Of a DNA stretch of 36,433 nucleotides, positions 15,459 to 24,134 are shown piece after piece; the stretch's first letter is position 1, and every line of letters starts with the position of its first letter. The DNA comes from an uncultured Oscillospiraceae bacterium (GTDB taxonomy: Bacteria; Bacillota; Clostridia; Oscillospirales; Oscillospiraceae). The notes under the pieces were generated by a model. It saw only the letters and a program-made list of their open reading frames with translations. It ran no database searches and was not told the DNA's origin. Position numbers and translations under genes: made by a program. Location of the stretch: NCBI GenBank assembly GCA_944385275.1, contig CALWWP010000035.1:1-36433 (forward strand). Reading direction: 5' to 3'.

Positions 15459-15500
15459 AATATAATAAAAAATTTTACATGTTTCTGTGACAATATCACA
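15459..15500 (-). promoter_or_regulatory. Activator-type promoter of the ferredoxin operon with TGTGA-N5-TCACA operator
   Basis: TGTGACAATATCACA (15486-15500) shares its flanks TTTC and AAAG with the site before trx. A TATATT -10-like box lies at 15464-15459 on the minus strand, 29 bp from the palindrome centre (28 bp at the trx site), again without a good -35 box. The leader to the ATG at 15365 is about 85 nt. Confidence 0.6.
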
Positions 15501-15538
15501 AAAGAAAAAAAGGAGATGTCCTCAAAGGCATCTCCTTT
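15501..15538 (-). terminator. Terminator of xfp
   Basis: Stem AAAGGAGATG (15509-15518) with CATCTCCTTT (15529-15538), then TTTTTTCTTT on the minus strand. It abuts the operator of the next operon. Confidence 0.85.
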
Positions 15539-15552
15539 TATTCTTATTGTAT

Positions 15553-17907
15553 TTATTTAGATATAGACGTCCATTTCCAATTCAAGATCTCAGGCATATC
15601 TACTCCGTATTCAGCTATATACTGCTTGTGTTCAACAAGTTTGTCCCTCATTATCTGCATAAGTCCGCTTCCTCGGTTTCCAAGCTGCGGCAAATGCTGT
15701 AACGCCAGCATCACGAGATGGAATCTATCCAAATCGTTCTGAACTCTCATATCAAATGGAGTGGTAATCGTACCCTCTTCCTTATATCCGCGAACATGGA
15801 AATTCTTGTTGTAGCGGTAATACGTCAGCTCATGCACAAGAGATGGGTATCCATGGAAAGCGAAGACCACTGGCTTATCTCTTGTAAACAGCGCGTCATA
15901 ATCCGCATCAGACAATCCATGTGGATGCTGTGAATCCGACTGCATCCTCATTAAATCTACAACATTTACTACCCTTATCTTAAGCTCTGGGAAATAGTCT
16001 CTAAGAATAGTTACCGCAGCAAGCGTTTCCAATGTAGGACACTCTCCGCAGCAAGCCATAACGATATCCGGTTCTTCCCCCTCATCGTTTGACGCCCAGC
16101 GCCATATGCCTATACCCTGTGTACAGTGTTTTACAGCCTGCTCCATAGTAAGCCACTGCGGACGCGGGTGTTTACTGGTTATCATTACATTTACATAGTT
16201 GCGGCTGCGTATACAGTGGTCGAATACACTCAGCAGGCAGTTTGCATCCGGCGGCAGATACAGTCTTACGACATCCGCTTTTTTATTTGCTACATGATCT
16301 AAAAATCCCGGATCCTGATGGGTATATCCATTGTGGTCTTGCTGCCAGACGTTAGACGACAAAATGTAATTTAGCGAAGCTATATCTTGTCTCCACGGAA
16401 GTTCTCCCGTTACTTTCAGCCACTTAGCGTGCTGAGAAAACATCGAGTCAACTATGCGTATAAACGCCTCGTAACTGTTGAAAAAACCATGTCTGCCAGT
16501 AAGCAGATATCCTTCGAGCGCGCCTTGGCACATATGCTCTGAAAGCATGGCGTCTACGACTCTTCCGTCTCCGGCAAGATACTCGTCTTCGTCAGTCATG
16601 TCCGCATTCCAATCTCTGTTGGTTTCTTCGAAAATACGTCCCAAACGATTAGAAAGCGTCTCGTCCGGTCCAAAAACCCTAAAATTCTTTTTATCTGCAT
16701 TGAGTTTGAATATATCTCTTACAAACCCGCCAAGTTCTATCATGTCCTGTGCTTCTACAGCACCTGGCGCAGGCAGTTCTACCGCGTAGTCTCTGAAATC
16801 AGGAAGTCTCAGATCTCTAAGTAAAAGACCTCCGTTTGTGTGCGGATTAGTACCCATTCGACGCAGTCCTACAGGCGCCAACTCCTTTAGCTCCGGTATC
16901 AAGTCTCCATCGGCTGTAAACAGTTCTTCCGGATGATAGCTTCTCAGCCACTGCTCCAGCTGTCCCAAATGCTCGGGTCTTTCCATCGATATGGGCACTT
17001 GATGGGCTCTGAAAGTACCCTCTACTTTTTTACCGTCAACAACCTTCGGGCCAGTCCACCCCTTTGGCGTCCTCATGACTATCATAGGCCAGCGAGGTCT
17101 TTCCTTGTTTCCGCCCTCTCTTGCCTTCATCTGTGTCATTTTAATATCCGCTATGACCTTATCCAGAGTATCGGCCATCAGGCCGTGCATAGTCATGGGA
17201 TCGTCTCCTTCGACAAAATACGGAGTCCACCCGCATCCTTCGAAGAACTTTTGAACTTCTTCATGAGATATTCTGGAAAAAATAGTCGGATTTGAAATTT
17301 TATAACCATTTAAATGGAGTATTGGAAGCACTGCTCCATCAGAAGCAGGATTTATGAACTTATTTCCGTGCCATGCAGTGGCCAACGGTCCAGTTTCAGC
17401 TTCGCCGTCTCCTACCACACATACTGCTATCAATTCAGGATTATCAAAAACTGCGCCAAACGCGTGTGAAAGGCTGTATCCAAGTTCTCCGCCTTCATTT
17501 ATGGAACCCGGAGTTTCAGGCGCCACATGACTTGAGATCCCTCCCGGGAAAGAAAACTGCTTGAAAAGTTTCTGCAGACCTTCTTCATCTTGTGTAATAT
17601 TGGGATATACTTCGCTATATGATCCATCCATCCAATCCTGTGCAACCATTGCATTTCCGCCGTGGCCAGGGCCAGATATATAGATCATATCAAGATCGTA
17701 TTCTTTTATAATTCTATTTAAATGGGTATAAATAAAATTTTGTCCCGGTACTGTACCCCAATGACCTACTATTTTCTTCTTGATGTGTTCAGGACGCAAA
17801 TGCTCTTTCAGCAAAGGGTTGTCCAAAAGATACAGCTGGCACGCAGACAGATAATTTGCCGCCCTCCACCACGCATCCATCTTCAGCAATAGTTCTTTAT
17901 TTGCCAT
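15553..17907 (-). CDS. xfp: Xylulose-5-phosphate/fructose-6-phosphate phosphoketolase
   Basis: This 784-aa thiamine-diphosphate enzyme splits xylulose 5-phosphate (and often fructose 6-phosphate) with phosphate into acetyl phosphate plus glyceraldehyde 3-phosphate or erythrose 4-phosphate. Family signatures are [11 protein letters not shown] (about 48-58), SGPGHGG (78-84) and the ThDP motif GDGEAETGP (166-174). The length is typical of the family. AAAGGAG lies 6 nt before the ATG. It is monocistronic with its own promoter and terminator. The acetyl phosphate could feed acetate kinase or the PduL enzyme encoded at 27737. Confidence 0.97.
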   Translation of the reverse strand: MANKELLLKMDAWWRAANYLSACQLYLLDNPLLKEHLRPEHIKKKIVGHWGTVPGQNFIYTHLNRIIKEYDLDMIYISGPGHGGNAMVAQDWMDGSYSEVYPNITQDEEGLQKLFKQFSFPGGISSHVAPETPGSINEGGELGYSLSHAFGAVFDNPELIAVCVVGDGEAETGPLATAWHGNKFINPASDGAVLPILHLNGYKISNPTIFSRISHEEVQKFFEGCGWTPYFVEGDDPMTMHGLMADTLDKVIADIKMTQMKAREGGNKERPRWPMIVMRTPKGWTGPKVVDGKKVEGTFRAHQVPISMERPEHLGQLEQWLRSYHPEELFTADGDLIPELKELAPVGLRRMGTNPHTNGGLLLRDLRLPDFRDYAVELPAPGAVEAQDMIELGGFVRDIFKLNADKKNFRVFGPDETLSNRLGRIFEETNRDWNADMTDEDEYLAGDGRVVDAMLSEHMCQGALEGYLLTGRHGFFNSYEAFIRIVDSMFSQHAKWLKVTGELPWRQDIASLNYILSSNVWQQDHNGYTHQDPGFLDHVANKKADVVRLYLPPDANCLLSVFDHCIRSRNYVNVMITSKHPRPQWLTMEQAVKHCTQGIGIWRWASNDEGEEPDIVMACCGECPTLETLAAVTILRDYFPELKIRVVNVVDLMRMQSDSQHPHGLSDADYDALFTRDKPVVFAFHGYPSLVHELTYYRYNKNFHVRGYKEEGTITTPFDMRVQNDLDRFHLVMLALQHLPQLGNRGSGLMQIMRDKLVEHKQYIAEYGVDMPEILNWKWTSISK

Positions 17908-17964
17908 TTGTGCTCCTTTCTACCGCTCTACGGTCTTACAATTGCTAATTACATTTTTGTGTAT

Positions 17965-17993
17965 AGTATACTCCCAAAAATAGACTTTAACAA
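17965..17993 (-). promoter_or_regulatory. Promoter of xfp
   Basis: On the minus strand TTGTTA (17993-17988), 17 bp, TATACT (17970-17965); leader about 50 nt. Confidence 0.65.
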
Positions 17994-18153
17994 TCAAAAG
18001 ACTTTAAAGAAGATGTAAATTTTGCCTTTTATTTTTTTGTCGTATTCCATAGTTTTTTGTATATCTGTAACAATTTAAATCTTTTGTTAATATACAGATA
18101 GTGTATTTTGCTGCAAAATGTCGAAATGTTTTTCTCATTTTTTTAAAAAAGTC

Positions 18154-18182
18154 TTGACTTTACACCCTCTTTTAGTTATTAT
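18154..18182 (+). promoter_or_regulatory. Promoter of the M23 peptidase gene
   Basis: TTGACT (18154-18159), 17 bp, TATTAT (18177-18182). Confidence 0.7.
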
Positions 18183-18239
18183 TCTGTTTGTAACAATTTG
18201 TAATCATTGTTTTCATTTGTAATCTTTATAAAGGAGGCG

Positions 18240-19595
18240 GTGAATACGAGAACTAAGCGATTTTCAGTCAAAGAAAAAAGGTCTCGAGATTTTTCCTTCA
18301 AACATTTGAAGGATTGCGTATGTGATACAGTTTATTTTGTCATTACAATGCTGTGCACTCTTATTGCGATCCCTCTTAGATTTATAAATCTATGCCTGTC
18401 AAGGCTATGTAGTGTAAGAATTGTTGTTGGTCGTGGTTTTTGTCTATCATTTATATGCTTTGCATGTGTGGTGGCCGTATTTACACTCAGCCCCGGGTTT
18501 GCCGTTTTCAACGGCGGAGAGTGCATCGGATATGTACGCAGCGTAGATGAATTCGAAACGATTTTGGCACGCACAGAACAGACTGCTTCAGATATTTTGG
18601 GATATGATTACACTATACCATCTGATATCTCATGCAGATTTGTTCCTGCCGCAGAACCAACGGATCCAGTTCAGCTCGAAGATATGCTGTTGAGCACAGT
18701 TGACGGTGTGGCCAAGTCCAGTATAATCACTGTTGACGGCGAGGCTGTTGCCGCAGTCCAAAGCGATTCTGAAGCGCAGGAAGTACTAAATGATTTACTT
18801 CGCAAGTTTACCTCAGAGGATTCCTCATCATCTGATACACAGTTTTTAAATTCTGTGCAAGTTGACTCTCAATACGTTGCCGAAAGTGACATAAAGGAAG
18901 CCGGGCAAGTTGCCAATATTTTATCTTCCGGCAACAACGGCGAGCCTCTTGTAAATGTAAAAACTACAAAGACTGTTTCACATGTTGAATCTATTCCCTA
19001 CGAAACTGAATATATATATGACGATTCTCTTTACGAAGGCACATCTTATATAGAGCGCGAAGGCACTGACGGCTCTGTCCTGATTGTCGAAGAGGAAACA
19101 TATATTGACGGTGAATTTTCTTTCTCATCAATAAAATCTTCCGGTGTTCTTATTGAGCCAGTAAATAAAATAGTGGTAAAGGGCACAAAATTTGTCTCTA
19201 CGTATCCTACCGAGGGATTTTATCAGTGGCCTACCGAGGGCATCATAACTTCTAACTTTGGATATCGCAATGTTGATATTGGCTCAAGTGGTCATGAAGG
19301 GCTTGATATAGGAGCTCCCAGCGGCACACCAATAGTTGCATCAGCCAGCGGCACTGTTATTTTTTCCGATTGGTATTATGGGTATGGATATCTTATCATT
19401 GTAGAACATGTCAATGGAAATCAGACCTATTATGCACACTGCAGTGAGTTATATGTTGCTGAAGGTGATTCTGTTGAACAGGGCGAACTTATCGGAGCTG
19501 TCGGTTGCACCGGCATTTCTTCCGGAGATCATCTCCATTTTGCCATTAAAATAGATGGCATTTTCGTAGATCCTGAAGATTATCTTCCCCAATAA
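18240..19595 (+). CDS. Cell-wall peptidase: membrane anchor, G5 domain, M23 domain
   Basis: This protein of about 451 aa has a basic N-terminus, two hydrophobic stretches (about 22-45 and 60-85), an extracytoplasmic region, a G5 domain (about 215-295, ending NKIVVKGTK) and a C-terminal M23 metallopeptidase (about 325-450). The zinc ligands are in HEGLDIGAP and HLHFAI. M23 enzymes cut peptide cross-links in peptidoglycan. The start is uncertain: AAGGAGG is at 18231-18237, GTG 18240 is only 2 nt away, an in-frame ACG (18246) is at the ideal 8 nt, and an upstream TTG (18207) has no ribosome binding site. GTG is used here. Single-gene transcript. Confidence 0.88.
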   Translation: MNTRTKRFSVKEKRSRDFSFKHLKDCVCDTVYFVITMLCTLIAIPLRFINLCLSRLCSVRIVVGRGFCLSFICFACVVAVFTLSPGFAVFNGGECIGYVRSVDEFETILARTEQTASDILGYDYTIPSDISCRFVPAAEPTDPVQLEDMLLSTVDGVAKSSIITVDGEAVAAVQSDSEAQEVLNDLLRKFTSEDSSSSDTQFLNSVQVDSQYVAESDIKEAGQVANILSSGNNGEPLVNVKTTKTVSHVESIPYETEYIYDDSLYEGTSYIEREGTDGSVLIVEEETYIDGEFSFSSIKSSGVLIEPVNKIVVKGTKFVSTYPTEGFYQWPTEGIITSNFGYRNVDIGSSGHEGLDIGAPSGTPIVASASGTVIFSDWYYGYGYLIIVEHVNGNQTYYAHCSELYVAEGDSVEQGELIGAVGCTGISSGDHLHFAIKIDGIFVDPEDYLPQ

Positions 19596-19614
19596 ATATA
19601 AATTATAGTTTATT

Positions 19615-19648
19615 GAAAGACATGAAGTTTTCATGTCTTTCTTTTTTT
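19615..19648 (+). terminator. Terminator after the M23 peptidase gene
   Basis: GAAAGACATGAA (19615-19626), 3-nt loop, TTCATGTCTTTC (19630-19641), then seven T residues. Confidence 0.92.
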
Positions 19649-19741
19649 ATCACGTGTGTTGTCTATTATTTTTTGACTTTTGTCTATTTTTTGTGCATTA
19701 TGTTTAAATTTTTTGTTTAAAAGGCTTCAATCATTTTTTGC

Positions 19742-19770
19742 TTTAATAAAAAAACTTTCGTTGTTATAAT
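19742..19770 (+). promoter_or_regulatory. Promoter of the peptide-binding lipoprotein gene
   Basis: An extended -10 (TGTTATAAT, -10 at 19765-19770) with a weak TTTAAT -35 at 17 bp. A second candidate lies upstream: TTGACT (19673-19678), 17 bp, CATTAT (19696-19701). Confidence 0.6.
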
Positions 19771-19816
19771 ACTTTTACAGATTCCCATATCTGGGCAATT
19801 ATAAAAGGAGGATATC

Positions 19817-21457
19817 ATGAAGAAAAAAATAATCTGCTTGTGTTTGGCTCTTGTGCTTGCAGCCGGTCTTTTTGCAGGATGCACAAGCTCCCCAGCCAGC
19901 GATCCGACCGATAATCAAGGTCAGACAGACAACGGCGGAACCAATGCTACGCCAAATACTGACGTCGATGAAAGCAAAAAGTACGGCGGCGAATACAAAG
20001 GCCATTACAACTTTACAGCTTTCAACTTTTTCAGCCCTGAACAGGGTACAAAGGGCGCCAACATCTACATGAGCCCTGCCATAGAGTCCCTCGGCCGATT
20101 CAATGCCGAAGGCGAGATCGAATGGTTGCTTCTCGAAAGCGCCGAGACAGATCCAGATACCGGTAACATCACTATGAAGATCCGCGAGGGCATCACCTTC
20201 TCCGACGGCAGCACTTTCAACGCAGAAGTGCTTGGCTGGAACATCGACATGTACGTTGAATACGGCCGTCAGTCCATGGTAGCCAACTGCTTTGACTGGG
20301 AAGTAGAAGATGAATATACCATTACTCTGAAATGGGATACCGGTTATGACAGCTGCAGAATGGACATTCTTGCCATCATTCGTGTTGTCTCTAAGGAAGC
20401 TTATGAGACCCACGGCTACGACTACATGGTACAGACCCCTGTAGGAACCGGTGCATTTGTACTTGACGAAGCCGTAGAAAGCAGCTATGTCTCCTATGTA
20501 AAGCGCGACGACTACTGGCAGGAAGGCCTTCCCTATCTCGATAAGATCACTTATTATGCAATTACAGACGAAAATACCCTCATCTCCTCTTTCTTAAATG
20601 GAGAAATAAGTGAAGTTACCACTGGTAACGTAACCACTCAGGCCACAGTTGATCAGCTTGAGGCTGCAGGTTTTAAAAATAAGTCAAATACGGAAAATGC
20701 CGCTCTTGTATCCATGAACTTCCTGCAGACTACCGACGGTAACCCGGACAGCCCATGGTACGATGAAAATGTCCGCCGCGCCGCTTATTATGCCATAGAT
20801 ATAGAAAGCCTTGTTCCGGGCCTGTACGGCACTTCCAAAAACCCTGCCCGTCAGATGGCTGTTCCTGGCATGTGGCACTATCTTGAAGAAGATGAGATGA
20901 CCTATGTATATAGCTATGACGTTGACAAGGCGAAAGAATACCTTGCACAGTCCGGCTATCCCAACGGCTTCAGCACAACCTTTGTTACCACGAATACCCA
21001 CCAGAATGCCGCTGTTGCCATTAAGTCTTACCTTGACGCTATAGGCATCCAGACCGAGATCCGGCTCTTAGACTCGACCGCTTATCTTCAGCAGGTCCGC
21101 AACGAGATGTGGGATGGTATCACCATAAGCGGTGGTGCTCCCAGTTCCCTGAACCCAACTGACTGGTTTGGCAGGAACTTTGATAAAGAGGGCACTCGTA
21201 CTCTGCTCAAGGTTGCTGGCGGTTACTTTGACAGCGTTATTGACGCTCTTGCTCTCTGCCGCAGCGCCTATACTCCTGAAGAGCAGGAAGCTGGCGGAAA
21301 GGCCTTCGGTATTGCTCTTAACGAGACTCTTACCGGTATGGCTTTCACCGACGAATATTCTATGGTATATACTCAGGACAACGTGTTTGATACTGGCTCT
21401 AGAGTCGGTGCTCCGTATCAGAACACTCCGGAGATCATGTACATACTTCAGGACTAA
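19817..21457 (+). CDS. Peptide/nickel-type ABC transporter substrate-binding lipoprotein
   Basis: This 546-aa protein belongs to the SBP_bac_5 (DppA/OppA) family. A lipoprotein signal peptide ends in the lipobox LFAGC (C at about 22), followed by an Asp/Asn/Thr-rich linker. The body shows family segments such as IREGITFSDGSTFNAEVLGWN and PVGTGAFVLDEAVESSYVSYVKRDDYW-type features, given here in part. It would bind oligopeptides or similar ligands outside the cell. No permease or ATPase gene is adjacent: the gene has its own promoter and terminator, so it must work with a transporter encoded elsewhere. AAAGGAGG precedes the ATG. The coding sequence is richer in GC-ending codons than its neighbours, as in highly expressed genes. 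Confidence 0.93.
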   Translation: MKKKIICLCLALVLAAGLFAGCTSSPASDPTDNQGQTDNGGTNATPNTDVDESKKYGGEYKGHYNFTAFNFFSPEQGTKGANIYMSPAIESLGRFNAEGEIEWLLLESAETDPDTGNITMKIREGITFSDGSTFNAEVLGWNIDMYVEYGRQSMVANCFDWEVEDEYTITLKWDTGYDSCRMDILAIIRVVSKEAYETHGYDYMVQTPVGTGAFVLDEAVESSYVSYVKRDDYWQEGLPYLDKITYYAITDENTLISSFLNGEISEVTTGNVTTQATVDQLEAAGFKNKSNTENAALVSMNFLQTTDGNPDSPWYDENVRRAAYYAIDIESLVPGLYGTSKNPARQMAVPGMWHYLEEDEMTYVYSYDVDKAKEYLAQSGYPNGFSTTFVTTNTHQNAAVAIKSYLDAIGIQTEIRLLDSTAYLQQVRNEMWDGITISGGAPSSLNPTDWFGRNFDKEGTRTLLKVAGGYFDSVIDALALCRSAYTPEEQEAGGKAFGIALNETLTGMAFTDEYSMVYTQDNVFDTGSRVGAPYQNTPEIMYILQD

Positions 21458-21476
21458 TATTGGTAAAAAATCTTTA

Positions 21477-21510
21477 AAAAGAGCTCGGAATTATATTCCG
21501 GGCTCTTTTT
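21477..21510 (+). terminator. Terminator after the binding-protein gene
   Basis: AAAAGAGCTCGGAA (21477-21490) pairs with TTCCGGGCTCTTTT (21496-21509) with one G-U wobble, then more T residues. Confidence 0.9.
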
Positions 21511-21543
21511 TGTTATCTGAAAATTTCGTATTTTACAATAATA

Positions 21544-21572
21544 TTGAAATTTATACGCATATGTGACATAAT
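21544..21572 (+). promoter_or_regulatory. Promoter of the NSS symporter gene
   Basis: TTGAAA (21544-21549), 17 bp, CATAAT (21567-21572); leader about 35 nt. Confidence 0.7.
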
Positions 21573-21612
21573 ATATTTGATTTTTCAAGTTATGTCTGGA
21601 GGAGAGATCTTT

Positions 21613-22971
21613 ATGAATCAGACACGTAACAGCTTCTCGGGTAAAATAGGTTTTGTTCTTGCAGCAGCTGGATCTGCTGTTGGCTTGGGAAATATTTGGC
21701 GCTTTCCATATCTAGCCGCAAAATATGGCGGCGGTATTTTTTTGCTTGTATATTTGATACTTGTAGTCACTTTTGGATTCGCACTTATGCTAGCCGAGGT
21801 CGCCATTGGACGGAAAACCAATCTAAGCGTAATTGGAGCATTTAAAGTCCTTGACAAGCGATTCTCTTTCTTAGGGTATTTGACTTCTATAGTACCAATG
21901 ATCATTTTGCCTTATTACTGTGTAATAGGCGGATGGGTAACAAAATACCTTGTCATATATGTAACTGGTGAAGGCGCGCAAGCTGTCCAAAACTCATTTT
22001 TTAATAACTTTATTGCGCAGCCTGTTGAGCCGCTCGTGTGGCTGTGTATATTCATAGGCATGACTGCTTTGATCGTATTTTTTGGAGTAGAGAACGGAAT
22101 TGAAAAGGCAAGTAAGTTTATGATGCCTGTATTAGTCATTCTCTCTATCTGCGTATCTATTTATTCCATAACACGTCCCGGAGCATTGGAGGGTGTCAAA
22201 TACTATTTAATACCTGATTTCAGCCGTTTTTCGCCCATGACAGTGCTGTCAGCTATGGGGCAAATGTTTTACTCCATGTCTCTTGCAATGGGTATTATGG
22301 TCACGTATGGCTCTTATATGAGAAAAGACGGTGATCTTGAACAATCCGTAAAGCAGATTGAACTGTTTGACACTGGCATGGCGTTCATCGCCGGACTTAT
22401 GATAATACCGGCCGTATTTGCATTTTCCGGCGGAGATGAAACAGCTTTAAACGCAGGCAAAAGCTTGATGTTTATAACTCTGCCCAAAGTATTTGCGGAT
22501 GCCGGTACACTTGGGTATATAATAGGAGCTGTATTCTTCCTGCTTGTCCTTTTTGCTGCTCTTACATCGTCTGTTTCTCTTATGGAAACCGTTGTGTCTA
22601 TATTTAGAGACAAGTTCAAATGGGGGCGAAAATCGACCTGCCTATTGGTCTTGGCCGGCTGTCTTTTAATAGCTCTTCCTTCCTCTTTGGGCTACGGAGT
22701 CTTTGATAATGTTCTTATACTGGGTAAAAACTTTTTGGATTTCTTCGATTTCATCAGCAACAACGTCATCATGCCGATCGTTGCTTTCATAACTTGTATA
22801 TTTGTAGGGTTTGTCATCAAACCCAAAGCAGTTGCAGACGAAGTCCTTATATCCTCTCAATTTAAAAGACAGCGTCTGTTTACTGTAGTTATAAAGTACA
22901 TTGCTCCTATCTGCATAGTTCTGATACTTATATCATCTATACTAGACGCAATGCATGTAATTACTATTTGA
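21613..22971 (+). CDS. Sodium-dependent transporter, neurotransmitter:sodium symporter (NSS) family
   Basis: This 452-aa protein has about 11-12 membrane helices. Its TM1 shows the family signature GSAVGLGNIWRFPYLAAKYG (about 19-38), where the unwound GLGNIWRFP segment binds Na+ and substrate as in LeuT. Bacterial NSS proteins import amino acids such as leucine, tryptophan or tyrosine with sodium; the substrate here is not determinable. ATG 21613 is selected for the GGAGGAGAG site about 7 nt upstream; the frame extends further up but crosses the promoter. It is monocistronic and convergent with the URO-D genes. Confidence 0.94.
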   Translation: MNQTRNSFSGKIGFVLAAAGSAVGLGNIWRFPYLAAKYGGGIFLLVYLILVVTFGFALMLAEVAIGRKTNLSVIGAFKVLDKRFSFLGYLTSIVPMIILPYYCVIGGWVTKYLVIYVTGEGAQAVQNSFFNNFIAQPVEPLVWLCIFIGMTALIVFFGVENGIEKASKFMMPVLVILSICVSIYSITRPGALEGVKYYLIPDFSRFSPMTVLSAMGQMFYSMSLAMGIMVTYGSYMRKDGDLEQSVKQIELFDTGMAFIAGLMIIPAVFAFSGGDETALNAGKSLMFITLPKVFADAGTLGYIIGAVFFLLVLFAALTSSVSLMETVVSIFRDKFKWGRKSTCLLVLAGCLLIALPSSLGYGVFDNVLILGKNFLDFFDFISNNVIMPIVAFITCIFVGFVIKPKAVADEVLISSQFKRQRLFTVVIKYIAPICIVLILISSILDAMHVITI

Positions 22972-22973
22972 TT

Positions 22974-23025
22974 ATTTAAATAAAAAAGGTACGCGTTTAC
23001 AAACGCGTACCTTTTTTATTTAAAT
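22974..23025. terminator. Bidirectional terminator between the NSS and URO-D genes
   Basis: Near-perfect palindrome (22974-22998 and 23001-23025; core GGTACGCGTT) with A-rich left and T-rich right arms. It serves both convergent transcripts. Confidence 0.9.
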
Positions 23026-24123
23026 CTACTTTGATTCCCCGCAAAGTGCTATACGGCTCTGACGATAGATCTCGTCCGTAACACGCTGAGGAAGTCTCAT
23101 ATCTGATACCACTATCGGTCTTTTATCAAAGTCCCCTGCGTATTTCGCAACAAATCCCTTTATTGCTCGCTCAAGCTCCTCGTTGCTTGCGTCCTCCGGT
23201 ATCTCTGGAGGCGTTACGCCGAACATCATTTTATTTCCATATTCGCGTACAAGCATTTCAGAATCGTTCATTGGCTGCGGCTGCCATACATCCACTCCGG
23301 CTGCTATCATAGCCGGTACAAGCAGTTCATTCTTTCCGCAGGAATGCTGATTGAACAGCATCCCCTTTGAATGACAGTAATCTGCTATCCTTTTAAGATA
23401 CGGAACTATCATTTCCATGCATGTATCCAGTGAGAAAAATGGCGCTCGCTGGCTGCCCCAGTCATCGTGAAACACTATCCCGTCAAGCTGCAATATCTCA
23501 AGATACTTGTCTATCATCGATTCATACATATCGCAAAGCTTGGAAAACAGCGCATGAACTGCCGGCTTTTGCTCATCATCAATCACGGCAACCGCGGCAT
23601 TTTCAAAGTCCATAAAAGAGATCAATCTCTCAAACATTCCATTCTGAAATGTAGCGTTGAGGAAGCGCTTTGAGGCATTCAGCGGGGCGTTTATTTTGCA
23701 ACCTTCCCAGTCAAGCTTGTCGACATCCGGGAACTTTATGATCTCCGGCCAATCGTTTACATCTTCGAGCATTGGCACTCCGGGCTTTACCATAGAGCCG
23801 CCTGCAACCGGAACAAATATCCATTCTACTCCGAACAGGTCCTTTCCGCCCTTTTCTTCCAGAGGCTGTACCGGGCCTAAATCTCTTATCTCCGCTCTTG
23901 CCACATGATCCACATTGGTTCTCGACTCTACAGACAAAGTATCTGAAACCATTGGAAACCACAATGCGCTGCCTTTGCGGCTCACTGCGCGCTTATAATT
24001 TTCTTTAGGCGTTATCGGCGAATTGCGCATGGGAATCGGTTCTGTGTGAACTGGCTCGGTCGTAGTAATATGACTCCCAATTATCTCCATCTCGCTTGAA
24101 CTAAATGGAATTCTTTCACTCAT
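23026..24123 (-). CDS. URO-D-fold protein, probable corrinoid/zinc methyltransferase (paralog 2)
   Basis: This 365-aa protein belongs to the uroporphyrinogen decarboxylase superfamily. It carries HSCGKNELLVP (H260, C262) and a cysteine near the C-terminus (C361). That H-x-C...C set is the zinc site of MtaA/MtbA-type methyltransferases and is not part of true HemE, so methyl transfer to or from a corrinoid or thiol is the likely chemistry. Blocks shared with the upstream paralog include FHDDWGSQRAPFFSL and ISFMDFENA. GGAGG lies 7 nt before the ATG and 11 bp separate it from the paralog's stop, so they are one operon. No corrinoid protein or heme gene is nearby. Confidence 0.85.
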   Translation of the reverse strand: MSERIPFSSSEMEIIGSHITTTEPVHTEPIPMRNSPITPKENYKRAVSRKGSALWFPMVSDTLSVESRTNVDHVARAEIRDLGPVQPLEEKGGKDLFGVEWIFVPVAGGSMVKPGVPMLEDVNDWPEIIKFPDVDKLDWEGCKINAPLNASKRFLNATFQNGMFERLISFMDFENAAVAVIDDEQKPAVHALFSKLCDMYESMIDKYLEILQLDGIVFHDDWGSQRAPFFSLDTCMEMIVPYLKRIADYCHSKGMLFNQHSCGKNELLVPAMIAAGVDVWQPQPMNDSEMLVREYGNKMMFGVTPPEIPEDASNEELERAIKGFVAKYAGDFDKRPIVVSDMRLPQRVTDEIYRQSRIALCGESK

Positions 24124-24134
24124 ATAAATACCTC

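Larger units (their letters stand above)
17908..18239. other. Divergent intergenic region between xfp and the M23 peptidase gene
   Basis: This AT-rich stretch holds the leftward xfp promoter and the rightward peptidase promoter. Between them I see only an imperfect TATCTGTA...TACAGATA inverted repeat (about 18060-18106). TTTGTAA occurs three times just after the peptidase promoter (18187, 18197, 18216). No gene or RNA was recognised. Confidence 0.6.

Noticed and set aside
19799..20413. Long open frame opposite the peptide-binding lipoprotein gene
   Set aside because: It is antisense to a clear gene, shows no family features or ribosome binding site, and is explained by GC-rich third codon positions.
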